Assembly (NCBI RefSeq): GCF_014204975.1 | Contig: NZ_JACHMM010000001.1 | Coordinates: 682,001 to 746,000 of the forward strand | DNA: 64,000 nucleotides | Origin: Jiangella mangrovi | Lineage (GTDB): Bacteria > Actinomycetota > Actinomycetes > Jiangellales > Jiangellaceae | Reading direction: 5' to 3' | In this document: positions 51,003-59,100 of the stretch, piece by piece | Layout of the letters: every line of letters begins with the position of its first letter | Numbering within the stretch: the stretch's first letter is position 1 | Notes under the pieces: model-generated | Database searches by the model: none | What the model saw: the letters and a program-made list of their open reading frames with translations, nothing else | What the model was told of the DNA's origin: nothing | Translations under genes and position numbers: made by a program

Positions 51003-51500
51003 GTGGTGGACGTGGCCGTGTGGATCGCCCAGATCTTCCTCGCACTGTTCTTCCTCGCCGCCGGCCTGCCGAAGGTGGCCGGCGGCGGCATCGAGCGCTG
51101 GGTCGGCTTCGACGACGTCGCCCGTCCGCTCGTCGTCCTCATCGGTGTCGCCGAGGTCGTGGCCGCCGTCACCCTCGTGGCGCCGATGGCGGTCGGCGCC
51201 GGCGAGTGGACGACGCCGCTCGCCGCGCTCGGCATCGCCGTCATCTCCCTGATGGCCAGCGGGTTCCACGTGCGCGCCGCCGAAGGGCTGCCGGCGCTCG
51301 AGACCGCACTCTGGTCCGCACTGGCCGGCGCCGTCGCGGTCGGCCGCTGGGACCAGCTGTCGGGCGGGCCGTCGCTCGGCGGCGGCGTCCTGGTCGCCGC
51401 GCTCGCCGTGCTGGTGCCGGCCATCGTCGTCAACCTGGTCGTACTGTTCCGCCGCCCGCTCCCGGCGGCACACTCCGACGACCTCAGCCGAGCTCGATGA
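51003..51500 (+). CDS. DoxX-family membrane protein
   Basis: The 165-residue protein has four transmembrane segments. The DoxX signature is at the start: VWIAQIFLALFFLAAGLPKVAG and FDDVARPLVVLIGVAEVVAAVTLVAPM. DoxX proteins are linked to redox stress or act as quinone-reactive subunits, but there is no partner here. GTG at 51003 follows AGGAG. Its end overlaps the convergent MarR gene by 17 bases. Confidence 0.87.
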   Translation: MVDVAVWIAQIFLALFFLAAGLPKVAGGGIERWVGFDDVARPLVVLIGVAEVVAAVTLVAPMAVGAGEWTTPLAALGIAVISLMASGFHVRAAEGLPALETALWSALAGAVAVGRWDQLSGGPSLGGGVLVAALAVLVPAIVVNLVVLFRRPLPAAHSDDLSRAR

Positions 51501-51936
51501 TCCGGCGCAGGTCGGCGCGGAGCTGGTCCAGCCGGGCGGCGCCCAGCTCGCGCTCCAGCCGCCCCTCGATCTCGGGCACGGCCCCCTGCGCGATCGCCAC
51601 CACCTCACGGCCCTTCACCGTCGGCAGCACGAGCTTCGCGCGACGGTCCGACGGGTCCGGCCGTCGAACGACGTAGCCGTGCGCCTCGAGGTGCTGGACC
51701 AGCTCGGCGGCGGCCTGCTTCGTGATCTGCGCCCGCTCGGCGAGCCGGCTCACCGTCGTCCCGCCGTCGTCGAGGTGCTGGAAGATCGCGCCGTGGGCGG
51801 CGCGCACCGCGTCGTGACCGCTCTCGGCCAGCAGCCGCAGCACACGGTCGTTGAGCGTGGTGAAGGCGTCGCGCAGCAGGACGGCGACGTTGACGGGGCG
51901 CTGCCGCCCGGCCGTGACGGGCCGCGGGGTTGACAT
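51484..51936 (-). CDS. MarR-family transcriptional regulator
   Basis: The 150-residue protein has a MarR winged helix: AVRAAHGAIFQHLDDGGTTVSRLAERAQITKQAAAELVQHLEAHGYVVRRPDPSDRRAKLVLPTVKG. ATG at 51936 follows GGGAG. It is divergent from the cupin gene, with two 15-base palindromes around the shared promoter, so it probably represses both. Confidence 0.9.
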   Translation of the reverse strand: MSTPRPVTAGRQRPVNVAVLLRDAFTTLNDRVLRLLAESGHDAVRAAHGAIFQHLDDGGTTVSRLAERAQITKQAAAELVQHLEAHGYVVRRPDPSDRRAKLVLPTVKGREVVAIAQGAVPEIEGRLERELGAARLDQLRADLRRIIELG

Positions 51937-51937
51937 C

Positions 51938-51983
51938 GACAGGCTCCCTGTCTAGTTTCGGCAATATGGACAAGTTACCTGTC
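51938..51983. promoter_or_regulatory. Paired MarR operators between regulator and cupin gene
   Basis: GACAGG-CTC-CCTGTC (51938-51952) is a perfect palindrome and GACAAG-TTA-CCTGTC (51969-51983) a copy with one arm mismatch. Their centres are 31 bases apart, about three helix turns. The first covers the region before the regulator start, the second the cupin start codon region. The cupin -10 box TAGTTT (51953-51958) lies between them, seven bases before the ATG. Confidence 0.75.
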
Positions 51984-52514
51984 GATCGTAGCGAAGTCGA
52001 GCGGTTCACCCTCGGCGCCGACGAGCTCACGGTGCTCGCCACCTCGGCCCAGACCGGCGGCGCGATCTTCGCCGTCGAGATCCGCATGCCGCCGGGTGGC
52101 GGTGTGCCCGTGCTGCACCGGCACGCGCCGGGCGAGGTCTACCACGTGCTCGCGGGCGAGTTCTCCTTCTACATCGGCGACGGCGTCAGCGGTGCGGTCC
52201 GGCGGGTGGTCGCCGGAGTCGGCGACGTCGTGCCGCTGGCGGGGCAGACGCCGCACACCATCCGCAACGAGGGGACCACCGACGCGGTCGCGTTCGTGGT
52301 GCACTCCCCCGGCGCGCCCATGGAGGGGTTCTCGCGCGCGGCCGCCGCCCTGGCCGCGGCCGCCGGTGGGACGCCGGCCATTGAAGACGTCCCTCGCCCT
52401 CGCCCAGCAGCACGGCATCGAGATGCTCGGCCCGTACGCCGCGGGAGACACACCCCGGGTCAGTGCCGCACGGTGACGACGACCTTGCCGAAGCGCTCGC
52501 CGGAGTCGAGGTAG
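51966..52514 (+). CDS. Cupin-domain protein, frameshifted near the C-terminus
   Basis: The cupin fold is complete: GGGVPVLHRHAPGEVYHVLAGEFSFYIG supplies the first metal motif and VPLAGQTPHTIRNEGTTDAVAFVVHSPG the second. After residue ~141 (TPAIEDV) the frame changes: an extra C in the run 52391-52393 replaces the expected LALAQQHGIEMLGPYAAGDTPRVSAAR end, which would stop at 52476, with an Arg-rich tail stopping at 52514. Removing one C restores a 169-residue protein. The message is probably leaderless. The divergent MarR protein is its likely regulator. Confidence 0.8.
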   Translation: MDKLPVDRSEVERFTLGADELTVLATSAQTGGAIFAVEIRMPPGGGVPVLHRHAPGEVYHVLAGEFSFYIGDGVSGAVRRVVAGVGDVVPLAGQTPHTIRNEGTTDAVAFVVHSPGAPMEGFSRAAAALAAAAGGTPAIEDVPRPRPAARHRDARPVRRGRHTPGQCRTVTTTLPKRSPESR

Positions 52515-53458
52515 CGGTGCGCGACGGCGACCTCCGTCAGCGGGAACAGCCGGTCGACGACGGCGCGGAAGGCGCCGTCGCGCAGCCCGGACGCGACGTA
52601 GGCGGCCGCTCGTCGCAGCCGGTCGGGGTCGCGGGTGGTCTCGTGCACGGTGTACGTGCGCACGTTCAGCGCCGGCATGCCCAGTTCGAACCCCGGGTAG
52701 GGCGTCGGCCGGCCGCTCTGCGCACCCCACAGCAGCAGCGTGCCGCCGGGCGCGACGGCGCGGGCGAGGTCGATGACGCCCGGCCCGGCGACCGCGTCGA
52801 AGACGGCGGCGGCGCCGCGGCCGCCGGTCAGCTCGAGCACCCGGCGCGCCACGTCCTGCTCGGCCGAGACGACGACCTCGGCCGCGCCCTCGGCGCGCAG
52901 CCGGTCCGCCTTCGCCGGGGTGCGCGTGACGGCGACCGGCGTGGCGCCCAGCCGGGCGGCCGTGTGCAGCGCCGCCAGCCCGACGCCGCTGGAGGCCGCG
53001 GTGACCACCGCGACGTCGCCCGGGCGCAGCCCGGTGACCTCGGCCATCGCGCCGTACGCCGTGAGGTACGGCATCCACACCGCCGCGCCGGACACCGCGT
53101 CGACATCCTGGGGTCGCGGGAGCAGGGCCCGCGCCGGGACGACCGCCCGCTCCGCGTACACGCCGTAGTCGTTCTGCGAGAACGCCGGCACGACGCTCAC
53201 CGCCTGCCCGGGCTCCAGCCCGCCGACGCGCGGCCCGAGCGCCTCGACGACGCCTGCCGCCTCGGTGCCGAGCAGGGCCGGGAACTGCTTGACCGGCTCG
53301 ATGTACTGCCCGGCGCGGAAGAGCGCCTCGGCCCGGTTGATCCCGATGGCGTCGACGCGGACCAGCACCTCGCCCGGCCCCGGCCGGCCGGGGTCGACGT
53401 CGTCGAGCCGGAGCACCTCGGGACCGCCGTGCTCGTGGAACCGCACCGTGAGCGCCAT
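52460..53458 (-). CDS. Quinone oxidoreductase-like MDR enzyme
   Basis: The 332-residue zinc-free dehydrogenase has GTEAAGVVEALGPRVGGLEPGQAVSVV and the NADP loop VVTAASSGVGLAALHTA, ending HRYLDSGERFGKVVVTV. The ATG at 53458 sits six bases after CAGAGT, which is 17 bases from a perfect TTGACA; this gives a leaderless message and fixes the start. It overlaps the end of the cupin gene. It is divergent from an ArsR-type regulator, its likely repressor. Confidence 0.9.
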   Translation of the reverse strand: MALTVRFHEHGGPEVLRLDDVDPGRPGPGEVLVRVDAIGINRAEALFRAGQYIEPVKQFPALLGTEAAGVVEALGPRVGGLEPGQAVSVVPAFSQNDYGVYAERAVVPARALLPRPQDVDAVSGAAVWMPYLTAYGAMAEVTGLRPGDVAVVTAASSGVGLAALHTAARLGATPVAVTRTPAKADRLRAEGAAEVVVSAEQDVARRVLELTGGRGAAAVFDAVAGPGVIDLARAVAPGGTLLLWGAQSGRPTPYPGFELGMPALNVRTYTVHETTRDPDRLRRAAAYVASGLRDGAFRAVVDRLFPLTEVAVAHRYLDSGERFGKVVVTVRH

Positions 53459-53464
53459 GCGCCC

Positions 53465-53515
53465 ACTCTGCGCCGTTGTTCGATGGCTGTCAAACTTCGA
53501 TAGCTGTCGTACTAT
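53465..53515. promoter_or_regulatory. Back-to-back leaderless promoters with direct-repeat operator
   Basis: TTCGATGGCTGTC (53479-53491) and TTCGATAGCTGTC (53496-53508) are 13-base direct repeats, 17 bases apart, differing at one position. On the minus strand TTGACA (53488-53493) and CAGAGT (53465-53470) form the oxidoreductase promoter; on the plus strand TACTAT (53510-53515) lies six bases before the ArsR GTG. A repressor on the repeats would block both. Confidence 0.65.
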
Positions 53516-53521
53516 GACGGC

Positions 53522-53821
53522 GTGAGCCGGACGCCGCCGCACCCCGACGTGTCGCAGATCGACCTGCAGAGCGTGCTCGAGGCCGTCGTCGACCCGGTCC
53601 GGCGCAGCATCGTCACGCAGCTCGACGCCGCTGGCCACGACATCAAGTGCGGCGACTTCGACCTCCCGGTCAGCAAGTCGACGGCGACCCACCACTTCAC
53701 CGTGCTGCGCGAGGCCGGGCTGATCCGCCAGTACTACGTCGGGGTCGCCCGCCTGAACGCGCTGCGCCGTGCCGACCTCGACCGGGCGCTGCCCGGCCTG
53801 CTCGACGCCATCACCGGCTGA
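53522..53821 (+). CDS. ArsR-family winged-helix regulator
   Basis: The 99-residue protein has the ArsR fold: LQSVLEAVVDPVRRSIVTQLDAAG, then SKSTATHHFTVLREAGLIRQYYVGVARLNALRRADLDRALPGLLDAI. There is one cysteine (IKCGDF) and no metal-site pair, so sensing is probably not metal-based. GTG at 53522 gives a leaderless start. It is divergent from the oxidoreductase, its likely target, and its stop overlaps the convergent hydrolase gene by 11 bases. Confidence 0.87.
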   Translation: MSRTPPHPDVSQIDLQSVLEAVVDPVRRSIVTQLDAAGHDIKCGDFDLPVSKSTATHHFTVLREAGLIRQYYVGVARLNALRRADLDRALPGLLDAITG

Positions 53822-54914
53822 GCGCCTCGGCGACCAGCCGGTCGACCGTGGCCGCGGCGCTCCAGTCGACGCTGAAGAGGTTGCGCAGCACCGCCACCGC
53901 GACGCCGGAGTCGATGTCGGCGTAGGCGGCGGACCCGTTGGCGCCGAGCATGCCGAACACCGAGCCCGAACGCCCCGGCGCGCCGCCGGGCGGGCGGTGC
54001 GGGCCGAACCCGAACGCCCACGCCGTCGGCACGTTCATCACCTCGTCCAGGCCCTCGTACGCCGGCGTTGCCAGCGCCGTCAGCCGCTCCGGAGAGACGA
54101 GCCGGACGCCGTCGACCGGGCCGAGCAGCCCGCCGTACACGGTGGCCGCCCCACGCGCCGTCACGGTTCCCATCGAAACGATGTCCGACGTCAGCACGTC
54201 GCGCCGGTTGGCGGCGTCGGCGTCCATGCGCAGGCCGGGCGGCATCGCGCGGTCGCCCGGCGAGCCAGGCTTGGGCCGCGGCAGCGGCGCGACCGGCCGG
54301 TGCTGGTGCGCGACCCGGCCCAGCAGCGGCTCGGGCACGCCGAAGTGGACGTCGGCGGCGACGCCGAGCGGCTCCGTGACGGCGTCGCGCAGCCGGTCGG
54401 TGATGCTCCGGCCGGTGGCCCGGCGGACGAGCTCGCCGACCAGGAAGCCGAAGGTCAGCGCGTGGTAGCCGAATCGGGTGCCGGCCGGCCACCACGGCTC
54501 GGCGTCGGCGAGGACCGCGCACATGTGGTCCCAGTCGCAGAGCTGCTCGAGGGTGGTGTCGTACGGCGGCGCCGGCACCCCCGCGGTGTGCAGCAGCACG
54601 TGCCGCAGCGTCACGCCGTCCTTGCCGTGCCGCGCGAACTCCGGCCAGACCTCGGCCGCGCGCAGGTCGTACGTCAGCTCGCCGCGCTCGACCAGCGCGT
54701 GCGCGACCGCGGACGCGATGCCCTTCACCGTCGACGCCGACCAGAAGAGCGTGTCCGGCCCGACGGGTTCGGCTCGCGCGGCGTCGCGGGTGCCGGCGAC
54801 GGCGTCGACGATCAGCTCGCCGCGGTGCAGGACGGCGACCTGCAGACCCACCTCACTGCCATCGTCGACCAGCTCGTCGATCGCCGACTGGACCTGCTGC
54901 TGGAGGGTGGTCAC
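53811..54914 (-). CDS. Serine hydrolase of the beta-lactamase class C / esterase EstB type
   Basis: The 367-residue protein has the SxxK motif S-T-V-K (Ser61-Lys64 in FWSASTVKGIAS) and a Y-x-N-like position in FGYHALTFGFLVGELVRRATGR, where Tyr is present but Asn is replaced, as in many esterases. LRHVLLHTAGVPAP is family-typical. No signal peptide, so a cytoplasmic esterase or amidase is more likely than a beta-lactamase. GTG at 54914 overlaps the stop of the membrane protein gene as GTGA. Confidence 0.87.
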   Translation of the reverse strand: MTTLQQQVQSAIDELVDDGSEVGLQVAVLHRGELIVDAVAGTRDAARAEPVGPDTLFWSASTVKGIASAVAHALVERGELTYDLRAAEVWPEFARHGKDGVTLRHVLLHTAGVPAPPYDTTLEQLCDWDHMCAVLADAEPWWPAGTRFGYHALTFGFLVGELVRRATGRSITDRLRDAVTEPLGVAADVHFGVPEPLLGRVAHQHRPVAPLPRPKPGSPGDRAMPPGLRMDADAANRRDVLTSDIVSMGTVTARGAATVYGGLLGPVDGVRLVSPERLTALATPAYEGLDEVMNVPTAWAFGFGPHRPPGGAPGRSGSVFGMLGANGSAAYADIDSGVAVAVLRNLFSVDWSAAATVDRLVAEALSR

Positions 54915-55375
54915 TCGGACACCGGCTCCTTGGCCTCGCGCAGGACGGCGACGGCGATGGCGCGGCAGCCGCCTGCGAAGGCCAGCCCGAGGCCGACGGC
55001 CAGCAGCGGCAGCCCGATGTTGAACGGCATGCTTGCGAGGTAGTTGAGCGCCGATCCCTCGCTGACGTGCGAGAAGCTGGCCGCGACCACCGCGAGCGCG
55101 AAGATGCCGGCGCCCACCGTCCCGACGACGGCCCACATGGCGGCGGTCAGGCTGCGCGCCGCCCAGAGGCTCGCCACCACGGCGACGGCCAGGAAGGCGA
55201 GGGTCAGCAGGGTCCAGCCGCCGCCGCTGCTGAGGCTCGCGTACGCCCACCCGGAGTACGACCACGCGTAGCCGTCCTGGTTGAACCAGGGCAGCAGATA
55301 CCCGGCGACGGCCATCAGCGACCCGGCCAGCAGCGCCGCATCGGGCGCCGGGCGAAGGCTCTCCTCGGACTCCAT
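54911..55375 (-). CDS. Four-pass membrane protein, unknown
   Basis: The 154-residue protein has four hydrophobic segments (residues ~16-33, 52-72, 77-100 and 122-143) with a short polar YSGWAYASLSSGGG loop. No catalytic motif. ATG at 55375 lies six bases after TACAGT (55382-55387 on the minus strand), a leaderless start. It is coupled to the downstream hydrolase gene by a 4-base overlap. No family recognised. Confidence 0.72.
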   Translation of the reverse strand: MESEESLRPAPDAALLAGSLMAVAGYLLPWFNQDGYAWSYSGWAYASLSSGGGWTLLTLAFLAVAVVASLWAARSLTAAMWAVVGTVGAGIFALAVVAASFSHVSEGSALNYLASMPFNIGLPLLAVGLGLAFAGGCRAIAVAVLREAKEPVSE

Positions 55376-55416
55376 GGCCGCACTGTAACGGCGCCCGACG
55401 AACGCCAGGTGACGCG

Positions 55417-56118
55417 TCAGTCGCCGCCGTCCGGGTCCATCCGGAAGAACCGGAGCTCGCAGGACAGCCAGCCCGGCTGGGTCGGGTGGTCGGTGACGTC
55501 CTTGCCCGTCAGCCGGTAGCCGTGATCGGCGAAGAGCCGCACGACGGCGCGCTCCCACTCGTCGAGCAGGTGCCGCTTGGGCCGTGGGGCGGAGAATCGC
55601 GGCGCGTACCCGGGCAGCCGCCGTTCGAGCTGGGACCGGTGGAAGATCAGCGACTCCCTGAGCGCCACGAACTCGAGGTCCGGCCCGTCCCCCGCCTCGA
55701 ACGCCGGCTCGGTGGCGGCCGGCGAGGTGCGCGCCGGCCCGGCGGGGCCACGGCGCTCGCCGTCACCCCGTCCACGAAGCCCGACACGGAGCCGGTCGAT
55801 ATCGGTCCGCTCGAAACGCAGGATCGCGGTGGTGTCGCTCGGGCGATCCGGGTCCGGGCCGACGAACTCGTCGACGAGCCGGTATGGCAGCGCGGCGAAG
55901 AACTCTTTGATGGCGCGGATCCAGGGGTCGAGGTCGCCCGGGCGGGTCGACGGCACGCTGGCGCGTTTGGTGGAGCGCCAGGCCATCACACCGTTCTCGA
56001 GGTGCATCCGGGTCCGGCTCAGCGAGTCCTCCGGGTCGGGCACCAGGCCCGAGTCCACTCCGTCATCGTCGGCGAACCGCATGTCCGGACTGTCCTCGTC
56101 CGCCCGGCCCTCCCGCAA
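55417..56118 (-). CDS. Unrecognised soluble protein
   Basis: The 233-residue product is charged, without signal peptide or membrane segment. It seems to contain two similar halves, each ending in a beta strand: PYRLVDEFVGPDPDRPSDTTAILRFERTDIDR and GYRLTGKDVTDHPTQPGWLSCELRFFRMDPD, separated by an Arg/Pro-rich linker. This suggests an internal duplication of a small alpha/beta unit. Start uncertain; ATG at 56118 or 56082. Codon pattern looks genuine. No family recognised. Confidence 0.55.
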   Translation of the reverse strand: MREGRADEDSPDMRFADDDGVDSGLVPDPEDSLSRTRMHLENGVMAWRSTKRASVPSTRPGDLDPWIRAIKEFFAALPYRLVDEFVGPDPDRPSDTTAILRFERTDIDRLRVGLRGRGDGERRGPAGPARTSPAATEPAFEAGDGPDLEFVALRESLIFHRSQLERRLPGYAPRFSAPRPKRHLLDEWERAVVRLFADHGYRLTGKDVTDHPTQPGWLSCELRFFRMDPDGGD

Positions 56119-56157
56119 CCCCTTACGCGGCCCTGTTCACGCCGCCGATGTCCGGCG

Positions 56158-59100
56158 TTACCGCAGCACGGGCCGGCCCTTCGCGGCGTCGAAGGACCAG
56201 ACGGTGGCGAAGTCCCAGCCCATCGCCTCGTAGGTACCCTGGCTCGCGGCCGCCGCGGCGGTGACGGTCGCGCCGTTCAGGGTGTCGGGGCCGGTCGCGG
56301 GCACCGACTGCGTCGCGGCGACGACGGTGTCAGCGGCGGCGTTGCCGGACAGGGTCGCGGTGTTGCCGGCCAGCACCCGGGCCACGACGCGGTGGGCGTA
56401 GCCGGTGGCGACGACCTCCGAGTTCAGCGCCATGCTGTTGCGCAGCGTCGTGCCGGTGTAGGCGTAGCCGCTCACGCCGCCCGCGTTGGCGTCGCCGACC
56501 ACCTCGACGTGGCCGGTGGCGTAGGTCCGCTCGGTCAGCGAGCCGACACCGGTGATGCCCGCGACGCCGCCGGCCTGCCGCCCGCCGGTCGCGTACACGT
56601 CCGCCGTTGAGTAGCTGTCGCGGAACTGCCCGTAGGTGTAGCCGATGACGCCGCCGACGGTGGAGCCGCCGGCGATCATGCCGGACGTCGCGACCCGCTC
56701 GACGACGCCGTAGCTGGTGTTGACGAGGATGCCGACGTTCGCGGCCGCGGTCTCGACGGCGGCGCCGTCGACGGCGAGGTCGTGGATGCGCCCGCCGGCC
56801 GCCACCAGCGGGAACAGCCCGCCCGAGGGCGAGGTGAACCCGCGCAGCCGATGCCCGGCGCCGTCCAGCGAGCCGGAGAAGCCGGTCCGCGCCAGCGTGA
56901 GTCCGGGGTGGTCGCTCAGGTCGAGGTCGGCCGCCAGCCGGAACCGCTGGTCCGGGAACGCGGTGAGCTGAACCAGCCCGGCCACCGACGCCACCAGATA
57001 GGCGCCGTCAGAATCCTGCGGCAGCGACGGGACGCCGGGCTCCGACGAGCCGGGCGGCACGTCCTCGGCGACGGCGCGCAGCACCGGCCGGCGACCCTCG
57101 GCGGACCAGGCCCAGACGGTGTCGAGGTCCCAGCCGAGCGTGTCGCGGAAGAACGCCGGGTCCCGGGTCTGCTCGACCGTCGCGGTGGCGCCCATGAGGT
57201 TGGTCGCCGCCGGCGGGTCGAGGACCGTCTGCTTGGCGGCGACCACGCCCTCGGACGCCCAGTTGTTGCCGAGGGTGGCCGTGTTGCCGGCGAGCACCCG
57301 GCCGAGCACGCGGTGGGCGTAGTCGGGCGCCGTCACCGTCGGGTTGAGGGCGACGGTGTCGCGCAGCACGGTCCCGGTGTAGCCGTAGCCGGCCACGCCG
57401 CCGGTGTTCCGCGTGGACGCGCCGACCGGGCCGGCGGCGTAGACCCGCTCCGTCGTCGACCCGGCCAGCGCGACGCCCACGGCGCCGCCGGCCTCGGTGC
57501 CGTAGCTCTGCACCCGCGCCGTCGAGTACGCGTCGCGGAGCACGCCCGCGTTGTCGCCGACGATGCCGCCGGCCCGCGAGCCGGCCGTGACCAGGCCGGT
57601 CGTGTAGACGCGCTCGACGGTGCCGGCGTTGCTGTCGGCGAGGATCCCGCCGCGCGCGGTCGCGGTCGCCACGTCCGCACCCACCACACCGAGGTCGTGC
57701 ACGGTTCCCCGGTTGACGCCGATCAGTCCGCCGGCCGCGCTCACGAACCCGGTGACGACGTGCCCGGCGCCGTCCAGGTCGCCGCCGAACTCCGCGATCC
57801 GCGCGCCGGCCACACCGGTCAGGTCGAGGTCGGCGGTCAGCCGGTAGGACGCGGCCGGATCGGTCGCGATCTTGCCGAGGTCGTCGGCGGAGTCGAGCAG
57901 GTACGGGTCCTCGTCGGTGCCCGCGCCGGCCACGCCCTCCTGCAGCACCAGCGCCGGGCGCAGCTCCGACTCGCGCCGCGGACTGTCCCAGAAGCGCACC
58001 GTCACGGTGTCATTGGCGCCGGCGGCCAGCGGCGGGTCGAACGCGACCCACTGCTCGGCGCCACGCTCGTCCAGCGTCACCTCGACCAGCCGCGAGTCGA
58101 GCACCTCGGCGCCGGCGGCGTCGGAGCGGACGGCCTCGACGGTGACGGAGCGCGGGGCGCCCGGGTGGCTGATCAGGCCGACGCCGTCCAGCTCACCGCC
58201 GTCGAGCACCGCATGACTCACCGACCACGACCCCGACGGACGAGCCAGCACCGCATGGTCCACCTGCCGGCCGTCGACGGTGTACGTCGACAGCTCCAGC
58301 CCGCGACGCGTCACCTGTAGCGCGGTGCCCTGCCGGGCCTCGGCGGCGCCGAGCGTGACGAACGTGACGCCGTGAACCTCGGTGCGGGACCAGACCTCGT
58401 CGTGGCCGCCCACGTAGACGTCGACGCCGAGCCGGCCGAACAGCTCCGCGACCTGCTGCCGCCGCGCGTTCTGGCCCGGCCCCGGCGTCCCGGCGCCGAA
58501 GAACGACTCGTGCCCGACGACGACGTTCCACGGCTCGTCGGCGGCGTGGATGTCCTCGACCAGCCAGTCCAGCTGCGCGTCGAGTTCCTGGGTCGTGTTG
58601 AGGACGGCAATGTGCACGTCGCCACGGTTGAACGAGTAGTTCGTCTCGCCGACAGGTCCGCCGCCGGGCAGCGCGTACATGCTCGACGTGATCGCGTTGC
58701 GGTCCGCCGAGGTCAGGTTGTACTCCAGGTCGCCGTCGCTCTCCGCGTCGCCGACGACTGGCGCGACCTGCAGGTCCAGCCCGGCGTAGACGTCGTCGAA
58801 TACGTCCTCCCAGTACTCGCGGTGCACGCCGCTCGCGACCATGTCCCCGGTCTGCACGACGGTGTCGCCACCGGGCACCTGCGTGCGGATCGCGTCCAGC
58901 CCGCCGCGCTGGAGCCCGGAGCCGAGCAGGTAGATCGGGCGGTTCTGCTTCCCGCCCGCGACGAACGACCCGCGCACGTCCGACCACGCCGCCTCGTCCT
59001 GGGCCCTCGGCGCCGCACCGTCGACGGCGACGCCGAAGCGGTACTCGTAGCGGGTGGTGTCGCGCAGCCCGGTCAGCGCGAACTCGTGGCTGCGCAGCGG

